64,000 nucleotides of DNA from contig CM114273.1 of assembly GCA_050084515.1 (NCBI GenBank), forward strand, positions 5,952,001 through 6,016,000, read 5' to 3'. The notes under the pieces were generated by a model. It worked only from the letters and a program-made list of their open reading frames with translations. It was not told the DNA's origin and searched no databases. Numbering within the stretch: the first letter of the stretch is position 1; each line of letters opens with the position of its first letter. Of this stretch, positions 10,790-23,859 are shown in pieces. Source of the DNA: Blasia pusilla. Its lineage: Eukaryota; Marchantiophyta; Marchantiopsida; Blasiales. The position numbers were made by a program, and so were the translations under genes.

Positions 10790-11980
10790 TGTGAGAACGT
10801 GAGCATTCCTCTTCGCCATACTGATCGCTAATCCGCGTGAGAGTATTGTTTCCCTCACTCGGAAATGCTGATTCAAGTGGAACAAAACGCTGCTTACACT
10901 ATCAATCACACAGAGAGCGATCAACTCCATGTCAGAATTTTCTATATCGCTTCCTTCCTCAAATATTTCACGGGAGTGGGATTAACTACGTTCCTCACGA
11001 ATTCAAAAGTTCTTGCTCTTCCTTACTCCCGTGATTTACTGGCCGTGATATGAAAGTAAAGAGGAGTTTAAAAAAAAAAACCGATAGTAAAGATTCTTGA
11101 AAAATGCATCTTTCATTTTACCTTTTATTTTACCTTTTGGACCAACAATATCTCTCCACATTTTGTGAGCACTCTCGTGGCTTAAGATATCTCGAGATTA
11201 ATTGAAACCCACACTTGAGGCCCTCAAGTATGAGAGATCATTTAAACACGGGTTTAAGTTAGTACCAAATATTGACAAGCACTAATTAATTGAAATATGT
11301 GCTAAAATTTGATAACACACTTTTTGTATGTACACCATACGAGCCTTCCCAAATACTAACTATGGGTATACAAGTGCGTCCAATGGGAATAGAGGGACTA
11401 ATTAGGCAGATCATACCACATATCTTACAAGAACACAAAAACTGAAGTGAGGGAACCACTTCTCATAGACCCATCAAAATATCTAGAACCTCCAAATAAG
11501 CTATACCACGCGGGATGCACTTGAGTTACGGCCTCAATCTTTCCATACACGACACAAGTTCGCGGTCGAGGTCCTTCATGAATCTCATGTGGGAGTGAGG
11601 CATGCAACAGTTTTTTGGCCTAAATTTGTAGTGGAATCTAAACCTGTGGGTATGCATGAAGGCATGCAACCGGTTTCTTCCCACTCTTAGAGTAGCATGC
11701 CACCATTTTCTTGTGTCGAGTGACAACAATTCCAGATTAACCCCACAAATCTGTACTGACGTGGGTGAGAAACCAGGATTACATTACTTGCAAGTGAGGC
11801 AGCCCCACCCCAGTACAAAACTGAATCTCAGTATGATCTTTCATTTGGGCACTGTGGAACAATACTAGAAGCATAACCAAAATAAATTAATCACTTAAGC
11901 TTTGAAGTAGATACGCTTCTAGATACTTTCTCACCTTCTTGCTTCTCAGAGACATGGAATGACAGTATTCTGAACAGGTT
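10790..11980. other. Intergenic DNA downstream of the AP-3 mu gene
   Basis: Mostly AT-rich. It presumably includes the 3' UTR and terminator of the minus-strand gene ending at 11981. I see no other gene. Confidence 0.45.
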
Positions 11981-14900
11981 TCAAGTTCTTATTTCATAAC
12001 AGGCAGCCCTAGTGACAGCCCGAAAACCCTTGTAAGGACGGTATGTTACATTGGCACACTCCATCTTGTTCTCAAGTCTCAAACCTGAGAGAGCAACACC
12101 CATTATCTTAAATCCAACCGAGATGGTGGGAAACTCATGTAAGCGATCCAATCCTGCTTCCAAATTTACTGTGCCTGTCAGGCATGGAGACTTATCCTTG
12201 GGAATCCGACCAATGGTCCACGAGCAAACCTGAAAATTTTATTTTGATCAGAACCCGTGACAGTGTAGAACCTCAGTTAAGAGAGATGAAGGTATCTGTA
12301 ACCATAGCTAAGCAGTTATTCTTCAAAACAGTTCTGTGGACTGACGCTTGCTTTAAATGCTTCTCATGAGTTTCACCATATGAAAAAGTTAGATTCAAGA
12401 ATATCGTGAGGTACCTTGGTGCTGTGGTTGTAGGTTACGGAACCATGGTTAGCTGTCAACTCTGTAGTAGTTACTGAGGGTGGCCACGGCAGCTCCACAA
12501 CAATGGCATCTATCATCTTCCCAGGGTCATTCCTGATCCCTACTAAGACGTTCACCCGACAAACACCTTCACTGCAACTCCACTGAGGCTTCACGTAGAT
12601 CGGAGTGTTCTTCAGACCTTTCACCCTGCAAGATGACCAGTCCACCTCAGTGCAACGCTCATCAATGTTGAATGCACCCTCAAGATAAACTTTGGGAAGA
12701 GACAATATCCGTGTACTTGACTCAATTGCATTGGTGTTACTTTTCCTGAATACATCTACAAATCCTCACCAGGAGATTTCCATGACTACTTCAGCTGAAA
12801 TACCTTCATTGTCAGGTATATATCAAAGGGGCACACAGATACTCAGGACATAAAACAGCAATCTCAAGACCAGCCAAAATGGCGCGTTCAGGTTCTCTAC
12901 ATCCCAAGAGTCATAGAAAATAAAAGTAGCAGACAAGAACCTTTGACAAATATTCCTAAGAGGCCTGATAAGTGTTCTATCCCGTCAGGAAGATGGTGAG
13001 AAGTCCCATACAAATAACAATGGGTCATATGACTAACGATAAATAAGGATTATATAGCCTCTCCTGGCAACTCAACAACTTGACATACGAAACAGAGGGA
13101 GAAGGGTCCTTCACCTGTAGCTTATCAACTTAAATTGCCCATCTGGAGGCACAAATCTCAGAAGTTGATTTGCTTCCCAGTCTTGGTAGCGAACACATGG
13201 ATGGAACCTCACATCATGTATGATGGACGGATTTGAAAAATTGAGGGTAAGGTCTGGCATGCCTGAAAGGCGACAGATCCCTTGCACTTCCCCATATACT
13301 TCACATTTGACCAGGAATCCATCCCTGCATGACACATAATGAGGTCCATCAACAAACCTCACGAAACTTCAAGTGGAGCCCATCATTGGCAGGCATAACA
13401 CTGTCACACAAACCGGACTGTAGTGTTTTCCATGATGTTAGGGCATTCACGTATGCAGGCATAGATCACATGCATATCACTGTCCTACGGGCCAGAATTT
13501 TGTGTTTCTCATAATGTGAGAGCATTGGCTTATGCAGGTGTTCATTTGCCATTTGATCAATGAACCTTCTCTCACACCAAAGGATTCCTTACCAGATCAC
13601 TTGAAGTGGGTGTGGTTTATTTTTACTCCACCACAGGATTTTGTTTCCACCTCACGCAACTTACATCAAGTACTAAAGTGTCATAATCATCTGACGGACT
13701 TGCACCCACTACTAAGGCAACTCACCAACTTTCGGCCCAAAATTACAACCGTCCATGGTAAACTCCTCTGAATACACAATGTTGTTGACATTGCTCGAGT
13801 CTAGTTCGAATTGCTCCCAAACTAGCACTGAACCAATGGTAGATAAGTGAACTCCATTCCATATCTCAGTTAACTATGCCATGCAACCAGCAATTCTTCA
13901 GCCTCGGATATTTTGTATTCAAAAAGCATGCAAGAGTCATACTTGTTCACGATGGCGTCCATTTCCTCCATCAGATCAAAGTAAATTTCATTGTTAGTGT
14001 GCTTGATCCCAAGTGCTCGCCATGGCACATTTGAAGCAGTTGCCACTGGCAGTATGCTACTAATGCTTGATGATCCACCCGTTACCACACTTAGAACCCG
14101 GCTCACCAAGTTCGGCGGAGCAATCATCTCTTTTAAAATGTTGAGTTCTGTCGTCAGTGGGAACCCACTATCCATCATTTCATCCAAAAGCTGCTACCCA
14201 CAGAACCCAACATCGTTTAGAAGCCCCCATTCATTAGACATACTACACACTTCACAGCCAAGGCATGAGCTCTTCAAAGTAGTGAGAATTCAACTCTCTA
14301 ACCATACTGCAGACCTCCCATACTTCAAAGACTGAATTCTCTGCGGCATGCAATTCAGCCTTGTCGAGCATCCTCAAATCCCACAATACATCTTTGTTAT
14401 CTTGGCAGCTGGTTCACTAGAACAGTGTCCATGCGTAGCGGTTGTAAAAAAACTGACAGGTGTTCCATAGGACACTCAGAAAAGTAATTGACAATGCAAC
14501 GTTGGGCATCCCATCGTTACGACCGCCACAACCTCCACTAGCGATTCCACACATAATTGAACTTTGTGAGTTCCTGAAATCCACCAGAACCAAGCAAACA
14601 TGGGCACAACAAAAAGTGTACCTGATAAACAAGCACGTAATTATCCTTGACCAAATCCTCGTTGAGCCCCCCAAGGTACTCTGACAAAACATCAGCCACC
14701 CTGCAAAGAAACTTCAGCATCAGCAGCTGACTAATCAGACATTTGCTGATGAGAGGCAATATCAGCCACCCCAACATGATGTGATCTCAATCATGACGAA
14801 GATAAGAGATAGAAAGCCAAACTGTAGAGAATAGACACATTGGGGAAGCACAGAATACAAAAAATTGAGGTAATTTCCATAGTTCACAGAAGCAGTAGCT

Positions 14901-16375
14901 CTAGCTAAATAGAGCACCCTACTGAACAGCTCAGGTGGTAGCAGCTCAACAACTGCTCTTTCTGTTGTAAATTTCGCAAAGGGACCAGAGAGTGACTGGT
15001 TTCATCCCCATCATCATATAAGTTGCAGGACCTTAACTGTGCTCTTTTGGTGGTTCAAAGAGACTGCCCAGATTCTGAAACTTAAACTTGAGCCAAATTC
15101 CCACAAAAAAGGAGTCACGTGCAAGTAGTTCTCCAGTTCTGCTGGTTCGGGATACACATTCAAGGGCGAAAGGTCTGACGTTTTGAGAGAGAATACTCAA
15201 AAGGTCAGACCTTTCGCCCTTGAGTGTGTCTCCCAGAAGACTGCCCTTCACAGTGCTTGTTGTAACCTTGCAAACATATACCCCACACCCTGGCTGGACT
15301 TTTCTCAGAGAAAAATCATGCTCATCTGTCTTGCGTCTGAGATCTTCAGCTACGCTCTCGGGTTAAAACTTGGAAATGCACGGACTCTAAATGGAAACCA
15401 ATGCTTCTAAATGGAGAATCCAAGCCTAACAAGCTCGAATGCTGATCAGGAGCCCAAGCGTAAAAAGCTTGAGGTCCACTCACGAAGAAGCCCCACCGGT
15501 GAAAAAGATGCCGAGGCCCACACCTCGAAAGTTAAGGTTCTAGGTTTTCGATGGAATACAAACCACTTAATTCCTGCGTTTCTTCTCATCACAGCAGCAT
15601 TCAAGTGAAGCGCATGTCCTCGAAACAAGAACAGTAGTTCAGTGACAAATCCTCCCAACGTAACGCACCTCAATTCCAAGTAGTGGTTGCATTTCTGACT
15701 GCGCACACCCCAAAAACGTAACCCCTTCCCGCACAATATTCATCAGGTAGTACGTTGGCGATGCAATAATCGATGGTACCTTGGCTGGGGCCTGCCACAA
15801 ACTTCTGGAATCAGCATCATAGCCCACCGCTCCCCTCAATCCACAGGCCACGACTTCATTTCAGAAATTTCATGAAACCGAGGCCATACTGCAGACCGTC
15901 AGCCCCAAAACCATGAAAACTAGCATTCCAAACTAGAACGAGGGGATGGAGGATGGACAACATACAAAATCGCCTTGACCCGGGGGATATGCCTGAGCCC
16001 AAAACCAGGAGCAAATTGAGCGATCCACCTGCTGTCCCATCCATTGCTTCTCTAGCATTACCTCCCTGCAAAATCCGTCGAACTGAGTCCGATTTCTCAA
16101 CCCAAATTCAGAAAGCCCCAAGGAAGACCTCTTTCTCTAACGCGCCCGCCAAAGCAAACCCTTCACAACTACACTCAGATTGCATCTCGATCTATGTCAT
16201 TCTGAAGCTCTGTTGACACAGACTGTACTCATTAAGCAGTTCATGTCGTCGCTCTACGACCACATACCTCGCGCCCTAGCTGAACGGTGCTGCAGACTAG
16301 GAGAGAGAAAGAGAAAGAGAAAGCAAGAAAGAAAGAATACCCGACATCGGAGAGGAGAAAAATGCAATGCAGCAT
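11981..16375 (-). CDS. AP3M: AP-3 complex subunit mu, 8 exons, 421 aa
   Basis: This is the medium chain of the AP-3 adaptor, which sorts cargo from endosome/trans-Golgi to the vacuole; the mu subunit binds tyrosine-type signals. Exons (transcript order) are 16341-16375, 15966-16065, 15669-15791, 14622-14711, 13943-14190, 13115-13324, 12415-12625 and 11981-12229. All introns are GT-AG, phases agree across every junction, and the sum is 1266 nt, matching the roughly 415-aa plant family length. The tiny first exon starts MLHCIFLLSDVG, the usual mu3 N-terminus. Exons 1-5 encode the longin-like domain (motifs VDRSIC, CRVADVLSEYLGGLNED, GFPLTTE). Exons 5-8 encode the mu-homology domain (FVPPDGQFKLISYR, TPIYVKPQ, VGIRNDPGK, SWTIGRIPKDK, FKIMGVALSGL, YKGFRA). 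The exon 3 acceptor at 15791 is the least certain because its pyrimidine tract is poor. A long hairpin sits in intron 3. The reading frame looks intact and functional. Confidence 0.93.
15154..15229. repeat. Long hairpin in AP3M intron 3
   Basis: The arms at 15154-15187 and 15196-15229 are 34 bp each, with only two mismatches by eye and an 8-nt loop. The core is CAAGGGCGAAAGGTCTGAC. It could be a MITE end, an inverted duplication, or a foldback RNA source. It lies between exon 3 (ends 15669) and exon 4 (starts 14711). Confidence 0.9.
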
Positions 16376-19300
16376 AATGATGGAGGAGAGGTGAGGAAGG
16401 AGCGATCCAGTCTCAGTTGCCGCGCTCCGGCTGTATCAGCGAACAGCAATCAACCCACAGCTCCGTAGGAATCCCACTCACCGACACATTCCTCTCTACT
16501 TTGTTTCATCAATGAATGAATGATCGATCGTTTCCTGTCCCCACCGACTCACTCGCTTACGTCCCCACGAAAATCCAACAAGTCACGATCCTCCGCCAAG
16601 AACGAGGCTTTCGACCCCTCCATATAACTATTCGACTTTTTAGTTTCATGATACTTTTTTTTTAAGATTATAAATTTAGAACGGAGTGCTAACGAATTAA
16701 AAACGATTTCCATTTGGGAGAGTGCTCTTTCGTTTAGCAAACTTTTCCGTTTAACATTCGACACTTTACCATTTTAAAAAGATTTAAAATGGTATTTGAG
16801 ATAATTTAAATTATTGGACTCAGGCCAGTTATTTATTGTTGTTGTGTAATGGAATGGTTTATTTTCTTAACCAATTTTGAGTAATTTCATTGGCTGAAAG
16901 AGCAAGTGATTTTATTGGTTGAGAGGGACAAGAGTTCCAAATTCAAGAAAGGGTTTTGCAGTCTACATTATTATGGGAGAGTGACCTTATAGGGTTGACA
17001 TCTCTTTTTTGACCTGTAGGTAATTAACATATGTCGTTCTTTATGAGCCAAAACATGTGCGCCACTCTGAAACGCACGAATTTTGTCTCCTTGGGCTCTC
17101 TTTCACTCGTGCAGAGCACGAGCACCGGCTAGTAATAATAGAGATGACTTCTTGAATCATAAACACACACTTGAGAGGGCAGGGAAAAAAATATGCTTTA
17201 GGAACATGGAAAGCATGCTTTTTTGTCCCGTACGCTATGGGTTTGTACACTAGTTCTTGTGGAGAAGAGTATTCTCTTTACGTAGGTTGAATATTCAACC
17301 ATCTATATTATTCGGGAGAACGCTTCCTTCATTTTGGATCACCTTTCCATTTAACATACCCTCTTAACTAATAGGAACCCTCAACGAATAGAGTCATTCC
17401 AAGTCAATTTAAAATTATAGGATTAGCTCATTGAGCAATTACATACAATAATTATGAACTAAGTTACCCATCATTTGTAATCTCATGCATCTTATGAGTA
17501 GTGAATATTTTTCATAATGGAAATAGAGCAATTACATACCTTTAACAAAATAGGAGGTCATTTCTATGTTTTCAGCCAAAAAAAATTTCATGTTGATAGG
17601 ATTATGATAATATTTTCTTGTTGGTTTATAATTGTTGGCAAGTAAAGTTATCATGGCTTAATAGTAGAGATAAGCTTCCATTTTTCTCCCCATAAGTATA
17701 TCCCAATCTTCTATGTGTATCCCTTGGTCTCCCAATCCCTTCTCATTTCTCCATGGGTGGTTGGGGATTATATATATGTGTGGATCTTCAAGATCTAGTA
17801 ATTCTAGTCCCATGCCTTTGACGCCATTGATTTGGAAAACCTCATGGTAGGCCTATTGCTTAAGAGTATATTAAATTAAACAGACTTTTGTCCACCTTTC
17901 CCTTCCTCATTTAATTTAATTGTCTTCTCTTAATTGAACTTCCTGTCTTAAAGTAACATGTGTCAAACACCAAAAGAACCCTTAGAGGACACGCGTCAAA
18001 ATTGATGAGGGTTTCCTCTAACCCCATCCTCTTTTAATTCTATAGATTTATTAAGTCCAAGATGGACTGAATAAATAACCAGCTACCAATAAATGCAAGT
18101 CCATGAACTTACAAATTCATATTCAAGCTTTCAATTTTCTTGTACTTTTATTATCAACATAATGTCACAATATCATTTCAATTTTATAAAATAAATATTT
18201 ATTAAATCCACGAGAAAAATGACATGTGTAAGTTCAAGTAACATGTATGCACAAGTTACTATCTAAGATAAGATGATAGACCTTTGTGTGGATTTTAGGA
18301 CAAATACGTTTTATCCCTATCCTTATATCTTTATAAAGGTAGGGATAAAGAGTGCTCACAAACTTCCTCAAACGCAAAAAGATCCAATTGGTTTTCGGAT
18401 TCCAACCTTATTCTCAAATACTATTTTGTAAATGTGGGCACTTTTCAAATACTATGATCAAATTGGGCTTGCATGATATTTCTAGATTAATGGTATTTAA
18501 CCTATGCCATAAAAAAGAAAGATGTTTTCACTTGTGCCAAATTTAATCTAGTTTGCTTACACTCCTTTTGCTCCTATAAAGTCATCATTAGATTTTATTA
18601 TGTTACCATCAATAAATTTCACTTTTTTAACATTTTCTTGGCAAATCAATATCATGATGTCCTCTAAAATCAATATAGATAATGGACTTGCTTTAGTTTA
18701 AACTCTTTAAATGTACCTTAGATCTTAAATTAGTCATAAAAAATCTAGAAATTTCATATTGGAATGAATTTTGAAAATTTATAAAATTTCTCACAAAAAA
18801 GGATTTTTTTTCGCTCTTCTATTTTCATTCAATGGTTTAATGGTTGGAACTCTCAACCTTTTAGATTCCATAACATCCATTCAATATCTTTAAGATATTG
18901 CATGATCAAAAAATCTTCTTATCGACAACTCATTCCATCTCTCATAAAAGATTTTCTCATCTTTGAGAATTGAATAGAACTTATCAAAATCTCTGTGGTC
19001 ATTAGAAATTCCTTAATTTTTTTATTAGTCAATATGCACATGAAATCTATTAATGATTATTTTTAAATCCTTTTCCTTCAATTTGAAAAAAGCAAACCTA
19101 AACCTCCCTTTCTTACCCGTTTCCACACCTTTTGCTTCCTCCCAAAGTTCTCTCCTCATTTAAAGTCCTCTTTCCTATCTCTTCATTTAGAAAACTTCCT
19201 GCATCCAACTTTTTGTTTTAAATAAGAGAATTAAAATTCTTTTCCTTCCATTCATATCCCCTTTTAACTACTACTATTTAAAATCATTATAAGATATTAT

Positions 19301-22249
19301 TTTGTACTTACATATCTCCTCTCCCATCATAATAGAGAAATAATCCTATTAGAACTCACCTTTCAAGATCCCTTCCAATCTTTTGTCACTTTTCCTTTAT
19401 AGTTTCAAATCCTTGTGTAATTTCTTCATTTTTTTTCTTTTTTAATTGATACACTATATATCATAGATGGTGTTAACCCTTCTTTTACAACCTCCAATTT
19501 GCTGACATTTGGCAAAGACACTTGAGAGTTGTCCTCTAATAATGGTCCAGTTAAAATAATATTTTCAAAATTAATGATTCTATCCATACTCAGTTACATT
19601 AATATAGTCAAAAAAGAAAGATAAGATTTAATTTCTCAACAATGGAGGGGAAGAGAAAGAATGATATAATCTCAACTACAAGGATATTTTTATAAGAAAA
19701 AAATCAACTGTTTTATTTTCAATGGAAAAGGGAAGCAAAAATAAGGCAAAAATTTTCAAGATGGGATGGGACGAGAGAAGAGGATATTTGTTTCAACAAG
19801 GAAATCTTTAGAATAAATCTAGACTACTATTGTAAACATGGTATATTGAGTAAGAGAAGAATAGTACATCAATAAGATAAAATAGCAACACCCTCATTAT
19901 TTTGAATTTGAGGTGTGATGCTTTCGTGAGTGTAAAATTTGGAGGAGGGAAGGAGGTCGATGTTTAAATCTTGATAATGGGAGAAAAGGGAAGTGGTCAT
20001 AAAGGGAAGGAATTATTACTCCCAAAGAAATGGAAGAAGGAGGTGTTTATTATAGGAACTACTACTTATTAAAGGAGAAGTGGGGGTTGTTAAAAAGGTC
20101 TGGAAATTATTTGGGACCATGGAGTAGAGGAGCGGGATGTTTATTAAAGGTCTAGAACCCAAATAAATTCTTCAAATAAAGTTTACAAATGCTTTTAAAA
20201 TTTTCCCTTTTTGTGCATAGCATGGGCATGGAACTCGTTTTTGTGATCATTAGGAGAAGAGAGAAGACAAAGTAATAAATTTTCAACAAGAGAAGGTTTC
20301 ATAACGAAAAAAATTAATGTTAAATTTTCAACATGAGAGGGAAGCATAAATAAGGAATAAATTTCCAAATGGGGAGGGGAGATCACATAAGAGAATAGGA
20401 AATAATCAGAGAGGAGAAACATACCTACTTTCCTCCAACCCTCTCTTGAGACTCCTTCTATTCCCTCATAAAGTGAAGGAGTGTTTCCTTGTTCTCTCTT
20501 TCTAGAGGAATCAAGAGAAGAGAAAAGTAAAGAGTCTATCTTCGTTCCTACCCTTTGCAGGGGGGGAAAAATAATCAATGGGGATAGTAAGGAGGGCAGC
20601 TTTGAAGATAAGGGATGGAGAGAGCATAGGAAGTTGGAGATAGTCCTTCCAAAGCTTCAAAGGGACAAAGACAAATGGTCCATTTGTGGAGGTCTAGAGG
20701 GGGATGACTATGGCCTAGTGCATCCCATGAGCATAAAAGTAGTAGTTTACAATTGTCACAAAGTTCAAGGGTTGACCTTTCTATCTTTTAGATACACATG
20801 CACTTGTCTATCATAAAATAAATTTATGGGGAATACATCGAAAAGGATGATCTCATTAAAAAAATACAAGTAGCATTTATAGTAGTTTATGAATGAACCT
20901 TTTTTTTAAATCTGCTAAAAAGTGTTCTTTTTTCACGATGTTACAGGTTCATGTTTCCATCATAATTGTGATTCTTTCATGATCCAACCTTGTATGCCAT
21001 GACTCCTAAAATGTATGTGTGCAAAAGTGATCTTTACAAATGCAAAATCCAATCCACCTCGGTAATTTGGATTCATCCTCTGACGTCATCAATGTGTTAT
21101 CTCACCACTTTTCAAGTTGAGGTTTGAGTGAGAAAATCCATCGGCAATGATAAATGGAACTCATGAGGCGATATTCATTCTTTTCCCTGCCTACACCCAT
21201 TCTCTCATCTTCAATTGAGCAAGAATTTCCCTTTCATTTGTGATTCCGCAGGCGAGAATTTACTCGTGCATAGATTTGTGTGTCAAAGGAGCTTGTTGTG
21301 ATATTGAAGAGCCCGATAAATTTTATGCGATTACACATTCATTTTTCCGAAATATCATGTGCTTGTAAGAATGGATAATTATGTTATGTTATGCCCAGAA
21401 TGGGAGTCATGTGATTTACAGATACACATTAGCTCAAATGGCACCACCATTTGAACTAAAGATTCAACCATTCTTGCAAAGTAAAAATACACCATTCTTA
21501 TGACACAATCCTACTATCAAATAAAAGTGAACCCAAAGAGCATATGAGCTCAAGTATATACTCTTCCATAAGTGAGAGAGTTGCTCAGTAAGCATGCCTA
21601 ATTATGGAAGGAGAAACACATCATTATGATGACTATCTTACTTTGCGACAACAAAGGTTACTACACGGATTCTCTTCCAAGAATGGAGATGGTGCTTTGT
21701 GAGAAACTGCATTGATTGTAGAGAGAAATATTGTGATCTTAGGACACTCTCTCACTGTGTACCTCTCGTGATAGATTCAAGAGTATCATGAGTTGTCTGT
21801 AAGAGATGCCAGACAGAGTTGGTTGGATTAGAATATGGAAAGTCCTTGGCTTTAGCATGGGCAAGGATTCAGAGATTCCCTCTGCTGGTGGTCAGCAAGA
21901 ACACACTCAGACAACCATGAAAAACGAAGAATTGGCCTTTGAATTCATCACAGATCTGCGGTGCAAAGGGCTGCTTCTGACATGATTCATTAGTTCACCA
22001 GACTTGCCCAAGCATCTGATTAACATGATGTGGGGCAAGAAACTCTACTTAGTAATTCTCAACAGCTCTCCAAGCGCACACCAAACCTCAATCTTACAGA
22101 CCTTACTGCATGCCAACTTATCCCTCCTAGCCTACTGCCTAAGACCAGCTAATTCTTTTGGATGCTGGCAAAACATGACATGCTTTGCTTTGTACAATCG
22201 CAGTTTACTAAACCTCATTTACTTTCCTACAACACCTTTAAGCAAAGTA
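16376..22249. other. AT-rich intergenic region, 5.9 kb
   Basis: The first 150 bp are probably the AP3M 5' flank and 5' UTR, including GA-rich simple sequence near the first exon. The rest is AT-rich with no frame above about 130 codons and no domain I recognise. The purine-rich (GGAGAAG-like) and pyrimidine-rich (CTTCCTCC-like) stretches between 19.0 and 20.7 kb look like an old degraded repeat, but I could not assign a class. Confidence 0.45.
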
Positions 22250-23859
22250 CTAGCTATGGTCATTGACTTCTGGAGCAACTTCGCGCTCCTCGGCAGCTGC
22301 TGCCATCAACTCGTCGAAGTTCTCTGATTTCGCCAGAACAATCTCCACCTGAATAAGCAACAAGGCCAGTTCGTTAGCCACAAGAAGAGTCTCATGGGAG
22401 AGCAAGAAAGGAAACCCAAGGTGATGGATGGCCTTGGCTTTCACAAAAAGCTGGAAGAATAGTGGAATGCACGATGACGGAAACATGGTTCTTGCTTCAG
22501 AAAACGGATGGGAAGGAAGCCCATTTGGAAGACATTTGAGAGAGCCCAACGAAAAGTGAGCCACAAAAGTGGTGGCCATGGTGCAGGATTGCACAAGTAC
22601 CTTGGCCTTTTGAATGGGGCGTCCTCTCGCCTCGTCTCTCATGTCAATGGTCGATGTCGAGATTCCTGCAACACAAATTCAACGTCAATCCTCTGTGTCT
22701 GCAGTCCAGATTCTGCATCCCAATCTCGCTAACATCACCTCCACCTCTTCAACAGAGAAACCCAAAATGTGACCATTTGAAGATCCCTCTCATTGGAATT
22801 ATCAAAGGAACAGCCCATAACACATCCAACTCACATTGAAGTCAAAACTTACTTCTCTCGACAGCTAAGCCGTTGTTCTTCAAAATCTCTGCTACCGTCA
22901 CAACTGTTGCAATGGCTGCAAGAGCGCACACACCAGCAGCACAAACTGGTGAGAAGAGATCTGCCGACTTTGCTGCACTCGTCGTCATTGCCCACAACAC
23001 CAAAGTGGTGAAGACCACTTACTCTGAGGCTCACTTACTGGAAAAACACATGTGTCTGCTCCACTTACGGCCACCGCCACCACCACAGTTTACAAGACCA
23101 CAGCGACATTCTCAACAGCGCCGACTAATTGCTGGACACCACACACGAGCGGAGATCACTCACCCATTCCCAACGCTGATAGCTCCACTTCCTCATGCTG
23201 CTGCATGTATCTCTACAACCCACAACATAGCAATCGGTTACAGGACTAGTTTGACACAACACCAACGCCATCCCATCCCTTTCGACACCACACTTGTCTC
23301 ATGAAGTGCAGGCCCCTATCGCACTCTTTCAGCAGTCACATCAGTACCTTCAGGCAGCCTTTATGCAGGTTCAAAATCAGCCGAGTTCGATCGTGAAGAA
23401 GAACAAGCCATGACAATTGGAACAGCTTTGGCAGTTGGGACTGCGACTGCACTACGCTCAAGCCCGCAACCCGTCACACAAGAGTGGGAAAATTAACCGC
23501 AATCAACGCCTGTCTACAGAAGAAGCCTGTAAACTCTACGCTGTCACACCGGCAACCACCAAAAGCGGCAATTGAAGAGCCCTGGAAGTGCTCTGGTGAT
23601 TCCGAAGGCGAGCAATTGGCAACGGACGTGAGCAGAGAGAATCCACGCATACCAGTCGCGATGCGATCGCCGGAGCGACAGCCGGAGGCACGGAGAAGAG
23701 AAGAGAAGAGAAGAGACGAGACGAGAGAAGGGAGAAGGAAACCTTGGCAAGATTGACGTAGAAGAAGAGGGGCTTCTTGGTGTTGGAGACCTGAATCCGA
23801 TTTTTCTTGTGCGATTCGTAGAGCCCCAGGTTCCCCACCCCCTCCGTCACTTCCTCCAT
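22250..23859 (-). CDS. ALBA: Alba-domain DNA/RNA-binding protein, copy A, 130 aa
   Basis: Exons in transcript order are 23743-23859, 23164-23212, 22853-22915, 22601-22665 and 22250-22348. All introns are GT-AG, phases match, and the total is 393 nt. The start is the ATG at 23859, since upstream in-frame codons include no ATG. The product is a single small Alba fold. Exon 1 carries the hallmark NRIQVSNTKKPLFFYVNLAK. Later exons give ELSALGM, IATVVTVAEILKNNGLAVE, a DEARGRP loop and an acidic C-terminus. It resembles the short plant Alba proteins (Rpp20-like class, Arabidopsis At1g29250/At2g34160), small nucleic-acid-binding proteins reported at chromatin and R-loops and in RNA particles. Intron 1 contains an AGAAG microsatellite. 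A paralogue lies in tandem at 26401-28823 with the same intron positions. I see no frame break. Confidence 0.92.
23692..23731. repeat. AGAAG-type microsatellite in Alba A intron 1
   Basis: Five-base units GAAGA/ACGAG are repeated about seven times just inside the donor side of intron 1 of copy A. Confidence 0.8.

Noticed and set aside
15446-15736. 96-codon minus-strand open frame
   Set aside because: It overlaps AP3M exon 3 in another frame; the AP3M frame is the conserved one.
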